Positions 1-6,306 of a DNA stretch of 13,743 nucleotides are shown here, piece after piece. The notes below the pieces were generated by a model, which was not told the DNA's origin, did not search any database, and saw only the letters and a list, made by a program, of their open reading frames with translations. The position numbers and the translations under genes were made by a program. The DNA is from Prevotellaceae bacterium (GTDB lineage: Bacteria; Bacteroidota; Bacteroidia; Bacteroidales; UBA932), in assembly GCA_031287815.1 (NCBI GenBank), contig JAITSM010000027.1:1-13743 (forward strand), given 5' to 3'. Within the stretch, counting starts at the first letter, position 1, and each line of letters begins with the position of its first letter.

Positions 1-153
1 CCGATTGTTTAGCATCACAGCCCGGAGGGCTTAGCTAAACATTCCGATTGTTTAGCATCACAGCCCGAAGGTTTAGCTAAACAGCTTGAGGGTTTAGCTA
101 AACATTTTGATTGTTTAGCTAAACATTCCGATTGTTTAGCTAAACATTTTGCC
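1..153. repeat. Tandem array of palindromic repeats, cut by the window edge
   Basis: Two copies of a unit of about 43 bp start at 1 and 44, followed by shorter derivatives. Each unit alternates an AT-rich dyad and a small GC hairpin. The perfect 14-bp palindrome TGTTTAGCTAAACA occurs at 112-125 and 133-146, and its inner GTTTAGCTAAAC at 71-82 and 92-103. The GC hairpin is of the form AGCCC-GGA-GGGCT (19-31). No spacers of unique sequence separate the copies, and no gene is visible. The array probably continues to the left of the window. Its role is unknown; a protein-binding array or transcript hairpins are both possible. Confidence 0.8.
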
Positions 154-270
154 TTACGGCGGTCTAAACTGTTCAAATTTTAATCCCTTTTTATTTTGCA
201 TTTTAAATTTTTAAAATCTGTGTAATCTGTTTTAATCAGTGGGCACAAGTTAATCCCTGACGCAGCGCAC
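154..270. other. AT-rich intergenic stretch, no gene seen
   Basis: I see no credible reading frame here. It contains a short internal repeat around 215-240 (AATCTGTGTAATCTG followed by TTTTAATCAG) of a kind common in Bacteroidota intergenic DNA. Nothing else can be supported. Confidence 0.5.
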
Positions 271-314
271 GCCGAGCCCTCGTCGGAGGTTTCCAGTACG
301 TACTGGAAGTGTCC
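271..314 (+). repeat. Single copy of a GC-hairpin plus dyad repeat unit
   Basis: This begins with GCCGAGCCCTCG and contains a perfect 18-bp palindrome, TTCCAGTACGTACTGGAA, at 291-308. It lines up with one unit of the 42-bp array at 7345-7559 read on the minus strand: same GCCGAGCCCTCG start, same GGTTTC before the dyad, similar GAAGT/GAAAGT after it. The dyad arms differ in sequence but remain self-complementary. In both places the unit lies upstream of the secreted-protein genes in the same relative orientation. Confidence 0.6.
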
Positions 315-340
315 CTGGGGTAAAAAAATAATGAAGAATA

Positions 341-371
341 TTTGTAGATAAAAAATAAAGTAATATATTTG
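341..371 (+). promoter_or_regulatory. Bacteroidota-type promoter of RNA A
   Basis: TTTG at 341-344 and TATATTTG at 364-371 are separated by 19 bp. This is an exact match to the primary sigma factor consensus of Bacteroidota (TTTG, 19-21 nt, TAnnTTTG). An almost identical promoter occurs on the minus strand at 8226-8256 before the second RNA copy. The start of transcription should lie near 377-380, about 390 nt before the first start codon. Confidence 0.75.
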
Positions 372-377
372 CAGCGT

Positions 378-676
378 TAATGATGTTCTTTGATTTATGG
401 AATTAAAAAGCCGGTTGTATTATTGGCTTTTTAATCGGCTACCTGAAATCTACTAAATTTCAAAACTATAAAACGAACCAATTCACAAACCAACGTGATT
501 TTAGATTATTTTTTATAGTGGGTTTTAGTAGAACCTCAGGTAGCAATAAGATGGAATCACGTTTCGTTTTTATAGTAAAGCCCATAAAAACTGAGACATT
601 GGCAGCGAATAAAAAATCGTAGCAAGGGGTTGTTTTTGGGAAAAAGTTTGTGTTTGGAAACAGCCCCGACGCTACG
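378..676 (+). ncRNA. Structured RNA copy A (untranslated leader or separate ncRNA)
   Basis: A series of hairpins follows the promoter. Hairpin 1 pairs ATTAAAAAGCC with GGCTTTTTAAT (11 bp, about 402-434). Hairpin 2 is TGAAAT (444-449) with ATTTCA (457-462). Hairpin 3 has the base stem AACGTGATT (492-500) with AATCACGTT (555-563) and an apical GTGGGTTTT...GAACCTCAGGT. Hairpin 4 is GTTTTTAT (566-573) with ATAAAAAC (584-591). Hairpin 5 is CGTAGC (618-623) with GCTACG (671-676), enclosing GGGGTTGTTT/AAACAGCCCC and a conserved loop AAAGTTTGTGTTTG. Loop 2 (TCTACTAAA, 449-457) is fully complementary to the apical part of hairpin 3 (TTTAGTAGA, 524-532). The same layout, with compensating changes, exists at 7844-8219. 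It is not a family I recognise. It may be the leader of the downstream secreted-protein gene or a free-standing RNA; ends are estimates. Confidence 0.7.
384..395 (+). promoter_or_regulatory. Possible boxA-like antitermination site
   Basis: TGTTCTTTGATT lies 13 nt after the -7 element. It resembles the boxA core of ribosomal RNA leaders (E. coli TGCTCTTTAACA). The equivalent site before RNA B, TGCTCTTTGACA, is an even better match. Function in NusB/S10-mediated antitermination is inference. Confidence 0.4.
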
Positions 677-766
677 AAAACAGAATATAGACTTGTAGAC
701 AATAGAACATAGACAACATACCGATAAACTTTAAATAGAGAACTATAAACCTTAAATTATATTATT

Positions 767-1900
767 ATGAAAAAAATTTTTTTTCTTTTTGCAATGCTTA
801 CTATAAGTATTACAGCAAACGCACAAACTGGCGTTACAGTTACGCCTGTTAGTGCAAAAAGCAGCACCGTTACATTTAATGTATCCTGGTTGAATAACTC
901 CCGTACAGGTACATACAGTTCAAAAGTGTGGGTATTTGTAGATTACCGGACAATAGTGAACAATGCGCCGTCGGGCGGTTGGACGCGCGCACTTGTTTCC
1001 GGAACGCCCACCGCTACTTCAGGTACTCTTTCGCTGGAAACAGGAAACGACAAAGGCTTTTGGCTGCAAGGCACGTCGGGAAATTCCGGTACTTACAATG
1101 CTACGATAACCGTAACGTTGAGCAATGTCCCCACTAAATTCAACTGGTGCGCCTATGTTTCCGATTATCCGCCGAATGTAACGCTGGATAAGGGAACTTA
1201 TACCTTTAAAGGCACGGCTAATTTTATAGTAAATAGCCATGCACAGCCTTTAATAACTAATACAATAGCGAAAGCAAGTTTAACCGTTAATTCATCAAGT
1301 ACGTTTACGGATGCCACTGGCTGTCCCGGTATAGGCAGCCTTTATTGTCCCTATACCGGTAGCGACTTATATATGGACGCCACACATCTTTGCCAAAAAC
1401 GTACTACCGGTGCGCAGAATTGGGAAGCATATATAAAAGATAGCCGAGATGATCAAATTTATCGTATTACTCAATTTTCTGATAATACATGGTGGTTTGC
1501 CGAATATCTGGCTATCGCAGATAAACGTGTTGCCGTATGCGGCGGGAAAAGTTTATATTTGGGTACTAATAAACCATCTTGCCCGACAGGGTGGACTATA
1601 CCTACTTGGGATGAATTCTACAACAGGTGGAAACCTAACATATGTACAGTGTGGCCGCCCACTGCCGACAATTACGGTGGCACTTTGGAAGGGAGCTGCC
1701 GTTGTTACACACAATCAGTATGCGGTGGCACCAATCCGAACTGTACACCCAATCTAACCATCGACGTGCTGCTTAACAACGGAGTAAATACGGTTTTCAT
1801 ATACTCAGCTGGGTGTACGTGGAATGGTTGCACTGCTGGCGTCGCCGGCACTGCAAACACTGATGCTAGGCAGCCGGGAATAATTCGTTGTAAGCGTTAA
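767..1900 (+). CDS. Secreted protein with N-terminal beta-rich domain and C-terminal FISUMP domain
   Basis: 377 aa. Residues 1-19 are a Sec signal peptide ending ANA before Q20, so the product is exported. Residues about 20-150 form a domain beginning VTVTPVSAKSSTVTFNVSW and containing KVWVFVDY and KFNWCAYVSDYPPNV. The same domain opens the 323-aa protein at 6307-7278. After the linker motif TDATGCPG comes a domain of the Fibrobacter succinogenes major paralogous (FISUMP) type: DSRDDQIYRITQF, WWFAEYL, CPTGWTIPTWDEF and the end GIIRCKR. FISUMP domains are typical of exported or surface proteins of Bacteroidota and Fibrobacteres and have no established activity. There is no visible outer-membrane sorting domain. 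The start is the ATG before KKIFF; it is preceded by A/T-rich DNA and no ribosome binding site, as usual in the phylum. It lies about 90 nt after the structured RNA A. Confidence 0.85.
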   Translation: MKKIFFLFAMLTISITANAQTGVTVTPVSAKSSTVTFNVSWLNNSRTGTYSSKVWVFVDYRTIVNNAPSGGWTRALVSGTPTATSGTLSLETGNDKGFWLQGTSGNSGTYNATITVTLSNVPTKFNWCAYVSDYPPNVTLDKGTYTFKGTANFIVNSHAQPLITNTIAKASLTVNSSSTFTDATGCPGIGSLYCPYTGSDLYMDATHLCQKRTTGAQNWEAYIKDSRDDQIYRITQFSDNTWWFAEYLAIADKRVAVCGGKSLYLGTNKPSCPTGWTIPTWDEFYNRWKPNICTVWPPTADNYGGTLEGSCRCYTQSVCGGTNPNCTPNLTIDVLLNNGVNTVFIYSAGCTWNGCTAGVAGTANTDARQPGIIRCKR

Positions 1901-2077
1901 GAAAAACGATATAATTATATTTTCAAAACGATAAAACGAATAGCGTCTAGCTGTCGCACGCCCTGAAATCGCTAAGGTTTCAGCAAACAACCTGTTTCAT
2001 TACAAACATTATTTTGTCCGTTTGTTCCAGTATTCATCCATTAAGGTAGTACTTTTGCGCCCTCTCATTTACTACCG

Positions 2078-2108
2078 TTTCCCGACATAATTTTTTTTTG
2101 TACCTTTG
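2078..2108 (+). promoter_or_regulatory. Promoter of the nrnA-FKBP operon
   Basis: TACCTTTG at 2101-2108 matches the TAnnTTTG -7 element, with TTTC (one mismatch to TTTG) at 2078-2081 and a 19-bp spacer. Transcription would begin around 2114, leaving a leader of about 20 nt before the ATG at 2136. The rest of the gap 1901-2077 shows only weak dyads without a T-run, so I call no terminator there. Confidence 0.6.
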
Positions 2109-2135
2109 TGAGCTACTAATTATAGAACGCAGTTT

Positions 2136-3170
2136 ATGATGCCTGTACTTTATTTTGCGCCGGAAAACATAGAGAAATTTCGTGCGTTGTTGCAAACGGC
2201 TAAACGCGCCGTGGTGGTTACGCATCATAATCCCGACGGCGACGCTATCGGCACCAGCCTTGCGCTAACGCAAGTGCTGAAAGCGCTGGGCATAGATACG
2301 TCCGTTATCGTGCCGAATCCTTTTCCTGAATTTTTGCACTGGATGAACGGCGTGAAAGATATATTGATTTACAAACACGGCCATACCCGCCCGAAACAAC
2401 TGCTGTCGGAAGCCGATTTGCTGTTTTGCGTCGATTTAAACGCCCTTTCGCGGATGGATGCGCTGGGTAAATTTATCAGCGCCCTGCCCGTTCCGCGCGT
2501 GATGATAGACCATCACCTGCAGCCGGAACTGAAAGATTTCACCATTGCTTTTTCAGATCCGGGCGCCTGTTCGTCGGCGGAAACGTTTTATCACCTGATG
2601 AAAGATTTGGGCTTGCTGCCACGCCTGAATATCACGGCTGCCGAAGCCATTTATACCGGCATGATGACTGATACCAACGGTTTCCGGAATAATTGCTCGC
2701 GCCCCGAAGTTTTCTACATCATTGCGGAATTGCTGCAATACGGCATTGACAAGGATAAAATATACAACGCCGTTTACAACAGTTATTCGTACAACCGCAT
2801 GCGGCTGCTGGGGTATGCGCTGGAAAAAATGGTGGTGCTGCCGGAATACCGCACGGCGTACATTGCGCTGACGAAAGAAGAAATCGCTTCGTTCCACTTT
2901 CAACCCGGCGATACGGAAGGGTTTGTAAACTATCCGTTGCATATTAAAGATATTGTGCTCTCCGTTTTCCTGTCGGAGAATCAGGAGAACATTCGCCTTT
3001 CTTTCCGTTCGCGCGGACAGTTTTCGGTGAATGAATTTGCCCGCAAACATTTTGAAGGCGGCGGGCACCTGAATGCGGCGGGCGGCATCTCCCGCCTGAC
3101 GGTAACGGAAACCATCGCAAAATTTATTCAATCCATAGAACCATATAAAGATGAACTGTCTGCTGTGTAA
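2136..3170 (+). CDS. nrnA: DHH/DHHA1 phosphoesterase, NrnA-like oligoribonuclease / pAp phosphatase
   Basis: 344 aa, the usual family length. The N-terminal DHH domain carries HHNPDGDAIG at 30-39, the acidic motif CVDLN at 98-102, the name-giving D125-H126-H127 and TDTNGF further on; these ligate the two metal ions. The C-terminal DHHA1 domain carries the substrate-binding FEGGGHLNAAGG. NrnA-type enzymes degrade 2-5-nt RNA fragments and dephosphorylate 3'-phosphoadenosine-5'-phosphate in the cytoplasm. The match is to the family; which substrate dominates here cannot be seen. Two ATGs stand in tandem at 2136 and 2139, and either could be the start. It is the first gene of a + strand operon, and its last 20 bases overlap the next gene in another frame. 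Confidence 0.9.
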   Translation: MMPVLYFAPENIEKFRALLQTAKRAVVVTHHNPDGDAIGTSLALTQVLKALGIDTSVIVPNPFPEFLHWMNGVKDILIYKHGHTRPKQLLSEADLLFCVDLNALSRMDALGKFISALPVPRVMIDHHLQPELKDFTIAFSDPGACSSAETFYHLMKDLGLLPRLNITAAEAIYTGMMTDTNGFRNNCSRPEVFYIIAELLQYGIDKDKIYNAVYNSYSYNRMRLLGYALEKMVVLPEYRTAYIALTKEEIASFHFQPGDTEGFVNYPLHIKDIVLSVFLSENQENIRLSFRSRGQFSVNEFARKHFEGGGHLNAAGGISRLTVTETIAKFIQSIEPYKDELSAV

Positions 3171-3675
3171 AATAGCGGTTGTATTAACCTGTTGCCTGCC
3201 TGCCTGCCATCACAGCGCGTCGCAGAACGGGTTGAAACCGGTGGAAATAAGCCGGGCGGAGAAAAACGCCATGAGGGATCTCAACCGTAAAATGGTGGAG
3301 AAAGATATTGAACAAATCGAAACCTATATTAAGGAAAACCGGCTGCCCATGCAGCGGTCTGCCGACGGATATTACGGCATGATCACCAAACAGGGCGCGG
3401 GGCGTTGGGCAGTGGACGGCTCGACGCTGACTTTGCGCATGACCATCCGGTTGCTCGACGGCACGGTGTGCTACAAAGACAGCGTCCAGACATTTATTCC
3501 CGGCAAGACTACGGCGATTCCGGGGTTGCACCATGTGGCAAAACTGCTGCAAAAAGGCACGATGGCGCGCTACATTTTTCCGCCGTCAATGGCTTACGGA
3601 TTTTACGGCGACGGCCGCCGGATACCGCAACGAAGCATTTTGGAATATGATATAGAAGTGTTGGACGTACAATGA
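3151..3675 (+). CDS. FKBP-type peptidyl-prolyl isomerase lipoprotein (GldI-like)
   Basis: 174 aa. A hydrophobic signal followed by the lipobox L-P-A-C (Cys19) predicts a lipoprotein. A charged helical stretch (about 33-65) is followed by an FKBP fold from about residue 80: SADGYYGMITKQG, then TLRMTIRLLDGTVCYKDS, the FKBP motif IPGLHHVAKLLQKGTMARYIFPPSMAYGF, and the end ILEYDIEVLDV. FKBPs catalyse proline cis-trans isomerisation; lipoproteins of this type act as folding helpers in the cell envelope. In gliding Bacteroidota a relative is GldI, but no other gliding genes are present here, so I do not assign that name. The start lies inside the end of the DHH gene, indicating translational coupling. 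Confidence 0.85.
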   Translation: MNCLLCKIAVVLTCCLPACHHSASQNGLKPVEISRAEKNAMRDLNRKMVEKDIEQIETYIKENRLPMQRSADGYYGMITKQGAGRWAVDGSTLTLRMTIRLLDGTVCYKDSVQTFIPGKTTAIPGLHHVAKLLQKGTMARYIFPPSMAYGFYGDGRRIPQRSILEYDIEVLDVQ

Positions 3676-4175
3676 AAAAATCTGCCCTCCTGTGTATTTT
3701 ATCCCTCCTGTGCGCCTGCACATCGGAGGTGGAGCGCCTGGCGGTATCGAACCAGGAACAGGCCATCAACAATTATATATCGAAACAAATGGACGCCGAT
3801 GAAACCATTCAACTGGTTGCCAACAACGGCTCGTACCGCCTGATAAAAACGCCCGGCAATGCGCCGGAAGCCGCTGCCGGCGACTCTGTACGGTTTTATT
3901 ATATCGCTTATGTGTTTTCCCAAGGCAAGGGCATGGCGTTTGACACCAACAGGGACACGTTGGGATTCACCCCGCGGATAGACAACGGGCAGGGCGTTGT
4001 TGGCACAGGGCAGTACATTCCGGGACTGGATAACGGATTAACAGGAATGAAAACCGGCGAAAAGGCGGAAGTGATTTTCCCAGCGTCGCAAGGTTTCGGC
4101 AATAGGTCCGTAGGGGTGGTGCCGCCATTGTCGGCATTGCTGTTTGAAGTGGAAATGATAAGGGTTAAAAAATAA
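3672..4175 (+). CDS. FKBP-type peptidyl-prolyl isomerase lipoprotein
   Basis: 167 aa. The signal peptide ends in the lipobox L-C-A-C (Cys16). The FKBP domain runs from about residue 55 to the end: GDSVRFYYIAYVFS, AFDTNRDTLGF, the substrate-pocket stretch IPGLDNGLTGMKTGEKAEVIFP, then QGFGNRSVGVVPPLSALLFEVEMI. Start and previous stop overlap as ATGA, so the two are translationally coupled. It is the second of three FKBP lipoproteins in a row and is closest in layout to the first; the set probably arose by duplication. Envelope location and a chaperone-like role are inferred from the family. Confidence 0.85.
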   Translation: MKKSALLCILSLLCACTSEVERLAVSNQEQAINNYISKQMDADETIQLVANNGSYRLIKTPGNAPEAAAGDSVRFYYIAYVFSQGKGMAFDTNRDTLGFTPRIDNGQGVVGTGQYIPGLDNGLTGMKTGEKAEVIFPASQGFGNRSVGVVPPLSALLFEVEMIRVKK

Positions 4176-4230
4176 AAGTTAAAAATTATTGGCGGCAGCC
4201 ACATTAGTCACATTAATTAGTCACATTAAA
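4166..4230 (+). repeat. Core-plus-arms repeat element between two FKBP genes
   Basis: Left arm heptamers AAAAGTT and AAAAATT (4174-4187) lead to the GC core ATTGGCGGCAGCC (4188-4200). The right side is a short repeat with TCACATT at 4208-4214 and 4221-4227. It has the same plan as the other core elements of this window (see 7764, 8290, 12531, 13478), though the arms differ. It fills the only sizeable gap in an otherwise overlapping operon. Confidence 0.5.
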
Positions 4231-5241
4231 ATGAATAAATACCTTTTGTTTTTTTCTTTGGCAGCCGTAGTTTCCGGCTGTGCAAAGAGCATTGATGAAG
4301 ATGCAGACAATACGGAAAAGAAGCTGTTAAGAGCGTATGTCGAAATGCAGGCGCAGGCGGGCGTGCAATATGATTCCACTGCCTCCGGGCTTTACTACCG
4401 TTTCCCGGAAGGGCGGAAAGCCGGCGGCGAGTCGCCTTCCGATACCGACTTCCTCTATGTGAATTATACAATGTATGATTTAAAGGGCAACATCGCTACG
4501 TCGCAATACAATCAGAGCGAAGTGGCCAAACAGTTGGGCGTTTTTTCTGCCAGTACGTATTACGGCCCGCGATTGTGGCGCGTCGGGAAGTCTGCGCTGA
4601 CCGGCGGGCTGGAAGAAGCCCTGCACATGATGAAAGAAGGTGAAAAAATGCGCGTCCTCATTCCCTCGTGGCTTTCCGCCATTAGCGGCTCCGACACGCG
4701 GCAGTACTCCGCCACCACCATGTTCGATATTGAATTGCTGCGCGTGGTGCCGGACATCCGGCTATTTGAAACCGATACGCTGCATAAATTCAGCGTGCGG
4801 CATTACAACGGTATTGACTCGGTGAAAAAAGACTGGTATTATACAGAACTGCAACCGGGCGACGCTTCGGAAACGGTTGCCAGCATAGGCGATACGCTGA
4901 AAGTGCGGTACGTCGGATACCTGCTGGATGGTTTTGTGTTCGATACCAACATTGCCGATAGCGCCAGCTATCACAAGATTTATAACAGTTCCAATGATTA
5001 CGCCACCCTCGCGGTCGTTTACCAGGAAGCTACCGATACGGACGGCTCCGGCGACGCCGAGGGCACCATGGACGTGGTGGACGGGTTTAAATACGCCCTC
5101 CAGCAAATGAAGCCCGGCAGCGAAGCCGTTACTTTCTTTTCTTCGGATTATGGCTACAAGGCGGCCGGCTCAGGGCAAATACCGGCGTATGCACCGTTGC
5201 GTTTCTACATAAAGTTAGAAGGCATCGGCCGCAAGCAGTAG
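4231..5241 (+). CDS. Two-domain FKBP-type peptidyl-prolyl isomerase lipoprotein
   Basis: 336 aa from the ATG at 4231. I chose this over an in-frame ATG at 4189 because it gives a proper lipoprotein signal, with the lipobox V-V-S-G-C at Cys17, while the upstream extension is repeat DNA. Two FKBP-like domains follow. The first runs about 45-185 (TASGLYYRFPEG, FLYVNYTMYDLKG, GGLEEALHMMKEGEKMRVLIP, FDIELLRVV). The second runs to the end (GDTLKVRYVGYLLDGFVFDTN, FKYALQQMKPGSEAVTFFSSDYGY, IPAYAPLRFYIKLEGI). It is the last gene of the operon and ends in TAG. Its final 27 bases overlap the end of the convergent methyltransferase gene. Confidence 0.85.
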   Translation: MNKYLLFFSLAAVVSGCAKSIDEDADNTEKKLLRAYVEMQAQAGVQYDSTASGLYYRFPEGRKAGGESPSDTDFLYVNYTMYDLKGNIATSQYNQSEVAKQLGVFSASTYYGPRLWRVGKSALTGGLEEALHMMKEGEKMRVLIPSWLSAISGSDTRQYSATTMFDIELLRVVPDIRLFETDTLHKFSVRHYNGIDSVKKDWYYTELQPGDASETVASIGDTLKVRYVGYLLDGFVFDTNIADSASYHKIYNSSNDYATLAVVYQEATDTDGSGDAEGTMDVVDGFKYALQQMKPGSEAVTFFSSDYGYKAAGSGQIPAYAPLRFYIKLEGIGRKQ

Positions 5242-5946
5242 GAAAATACAGGGTTTTTTATGGATGTCCGGCGCAGCCGCCGCTTTCCATTCCGCTACGG
5301 AAGCCGTACGGATAAAAGCATCGGGCTGCGTAAGATTGGCCGCCACGCATACCAGCGTAGCGGGCGACGCCGTTTTCAAAATGTCGTTGAACAGGGCTTG
5401 GTTTCGGTACGGCGTTTCGATAAACAGTTGCGTCTGTTTCCCGCTTGCCGAAAGGCGTTCCAGCTGTTTGATGCGTTGTTGCCGCTCCTGCGGCTTCACC
5501 GGAAGGTAACCCGCAAAAGCAAACGACTGCCCGTTCAGCCCCGACGCCATCAACGCCAGCAGCAGGGACGACGGCCCCACCAGCGGCACGACTTCAATAT
5601 TTTTTTCATGCGCCAGCCGTATTAACGCCGCACCCGGATCTGCCACCGCCGGCGCGCCGGCTTCACTCAACAGCCCCATATCCTGTCCCTCCAATGCCGG
5701 TTGCAAATACGGCGCAATGGTTTCCGGCGCGGTATGTTCGTTGAGCGTAAAAAAAACCAGCGTATCCACCGGCGCGGTTATTTGCGCTTTGCTTAAATAC
5801 CGCCGCGCCGTGCGCACTTCTTCCACCACAAAATACTTCAACCGCCGCAGAACGCCCAACGTTCCCTGCGGGATAACCTCGCCCAAGCCGCTGTTGCCAA
5901 TGGGCGCGGGAATTAAATACAATTTACCGGGATAATGCATCGCCAA
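5215..5946 (-). CDS. SAM-dependent methyltransferase of the RsmI / tetrapyrrole methylase fold
   Basis: 243 aa. N-terminal LYLIPAPIGN (9-18), the SAM-binding-region motif LLSEAGAPAVADPG (92-105) and VPLVGPSSLLLALMASGLNGQSF are hallmarks of the RsmI family, which 2'-O-methylates C1402 of 16S rRNA in E. coli. Between them, residues 38-71 (YFVVEEVRTARRYL, VFFTLNEHT) resemble the second, RsmI-like paralogue that Bacteroidota often carry, rather than classical RsmI. The rRNA target is therefore uncertain and I give no symbol. ATGs at 5946 and 5940 are both possible starts. It is a single gene with its own promoter and runs convergently into the FKBP operon. Confidence 0.85.
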   Translation of the reverse strand: MAMHYPGKLYLIPAPIGNSGLGEVIPQGTLGVLRRLKYFVVEEVRTARRYLSKAQITAPVDTLVFFTLNEHTAPETIAPYLQPALEGQDMGLLSEAGAPAVADPGAALIRLAHEKNIEVVPLVGPSSLLLALMASGLNGQSFAFAGYLPVKPQERQQRIKQLERLSASGKQTQLFIETPYRNQALFNDILKTASPATLVCVAANLTQPDAFIRTASVAEWKAAAAPDIHKKPCIFLLLAADAF

Positions 5947-5962
5947 AAATTTAAAAACAATG

Positions 5963-5970
5963 CAAAGTTA
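5963..5970 (-). promoter_or_regulatory. -7 element of the methyltransferase promoter
   Basis: On the minus strand TAACTTTG (5970 to 5963), followed by CA, fits TAnnTTTG, 16 bases before the ATG at 5946. No TTTG is found 19-21 nt further up; that position is occupied by the start of a GGAGAAT repeat array. Confidence 0.5.
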
Positions 5971-5983
5971 ACAGTTTTTTAAT

Positions 5984-6086
5984 TGAGAATGGAGAATGAA
6001 TGGAGCGTTAAAAACTAAAAGTTAGCTTGCGCCAGCCAACTTTTGACTCAAAAAGGCGCCGGCCCATTCTCCATTCTCCATTGAAT
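5984..6086 (+). repeat. Composite heptamer element with two GC cores
   Basis: Reads as consecutive 7-mers: AGAATGG, AGAATGA, ATGGAGC, GTTAAAA, ACTAAAA, GTTAGCT (5986-6027), then core TGCGCCAGCC (6028-6037), AACTTTT, a short linker, a second core GGCGCCGGCCC (6055-6065), and ATTCTCC, ATTCTCC, ATTGAAT (6066-6086). AAAAGTT and AACTTTT around the first core can pair. The outer GGAGAAT and ATTCTCC arms are also inverted, so the whole element can fold. No gene lies in it. Confidence 0.65.
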
Positions 6087-6130
6087 AAAGCCCCGAAAGG
6101 GCGAAATATTCATAACCCCGTACGCAGTTT

Positions 6131-6196
6131 TAATGGAGAATTAGCTTGCGCCTCAAAAAACATCCTCCATTTTCAATTCTCCACTCTCCATTAAAT
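6131..6196 (+). repeat. Second heptamer element, decayed core
   Basis: ATGGAGA and ATTAGCT (6133-6146) precede a shortened core TGCGCC (6147-6152). After a short linker come ATCCTCC, ATTTTCA, ATTCTCC, ACTCTCC and ATTAAAT (6162-6196). It ends with ATTAAATAAAG, like other copies. Between this and the preceding element (6087-6130) lies a small dyad, GCCC-CGAAA-GGGC, and otherwise nothing recognisable. Confidence 0.6.
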
Positions 6197-6306
6197 AAAG
6201 GGTTGCGCGATGAAGCCTCAAGGGGAACAAGGCGCAACGGTGGTAGCGTTGGGTTGAAACGCTATAGGTTTTTTAGGATATTTTAATGTTTATCATTACT
6301 TCATTT
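6197..6306. other. Intergenic stretch with one dyad, no gene seen
   Basis: The only structure I see is the dyad TAGCGTT-GGGTTGA-AACGCTA (about 6244-6264), followed on the + strand by a T-run (GGTTTTTTA). It has the shape of a weak intrinsic terminator on +, but no + strand gene leads into it, so it may equally be a repeat remnant. On the minus strand it lies downstream of the 323-aa gene but lacks a T-run. Confidence 0.35.

Noticed and set aside
112..146. Integron attC-like sites in the TGTTTAGCTAAACA array
   Set aside because: The 7-bp boxes do not fit the GTTRRRY/RYYYAAC core, and there is no integrase or gene cassette layout.
378..676. Retron or group II intron RNA
   Set aside because: No reverse transcriptase is near either RNA copy, and I find no domain V-like or msr/msd-like layout.
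466..702. 78-codon open frame on the minus strand
   Set aside because: It lies antisense to the conserved hairpins of RNA A, has odd composition, no signal or domain, and the matching frame is not kept in RNA B.
767..1900. Diversity-generating retroelement target (FISUMP proteins can be targets)
   Set aside because: No reverse transcriptase, accessory gene or template repeat of the C-terminus is found in the window.
1963..1983. Terminator after the 377-aa gene (CTGAAA / TTTCAG)
   Set aside because: The stem has only six AT-rich base pairs and no T-run follows.
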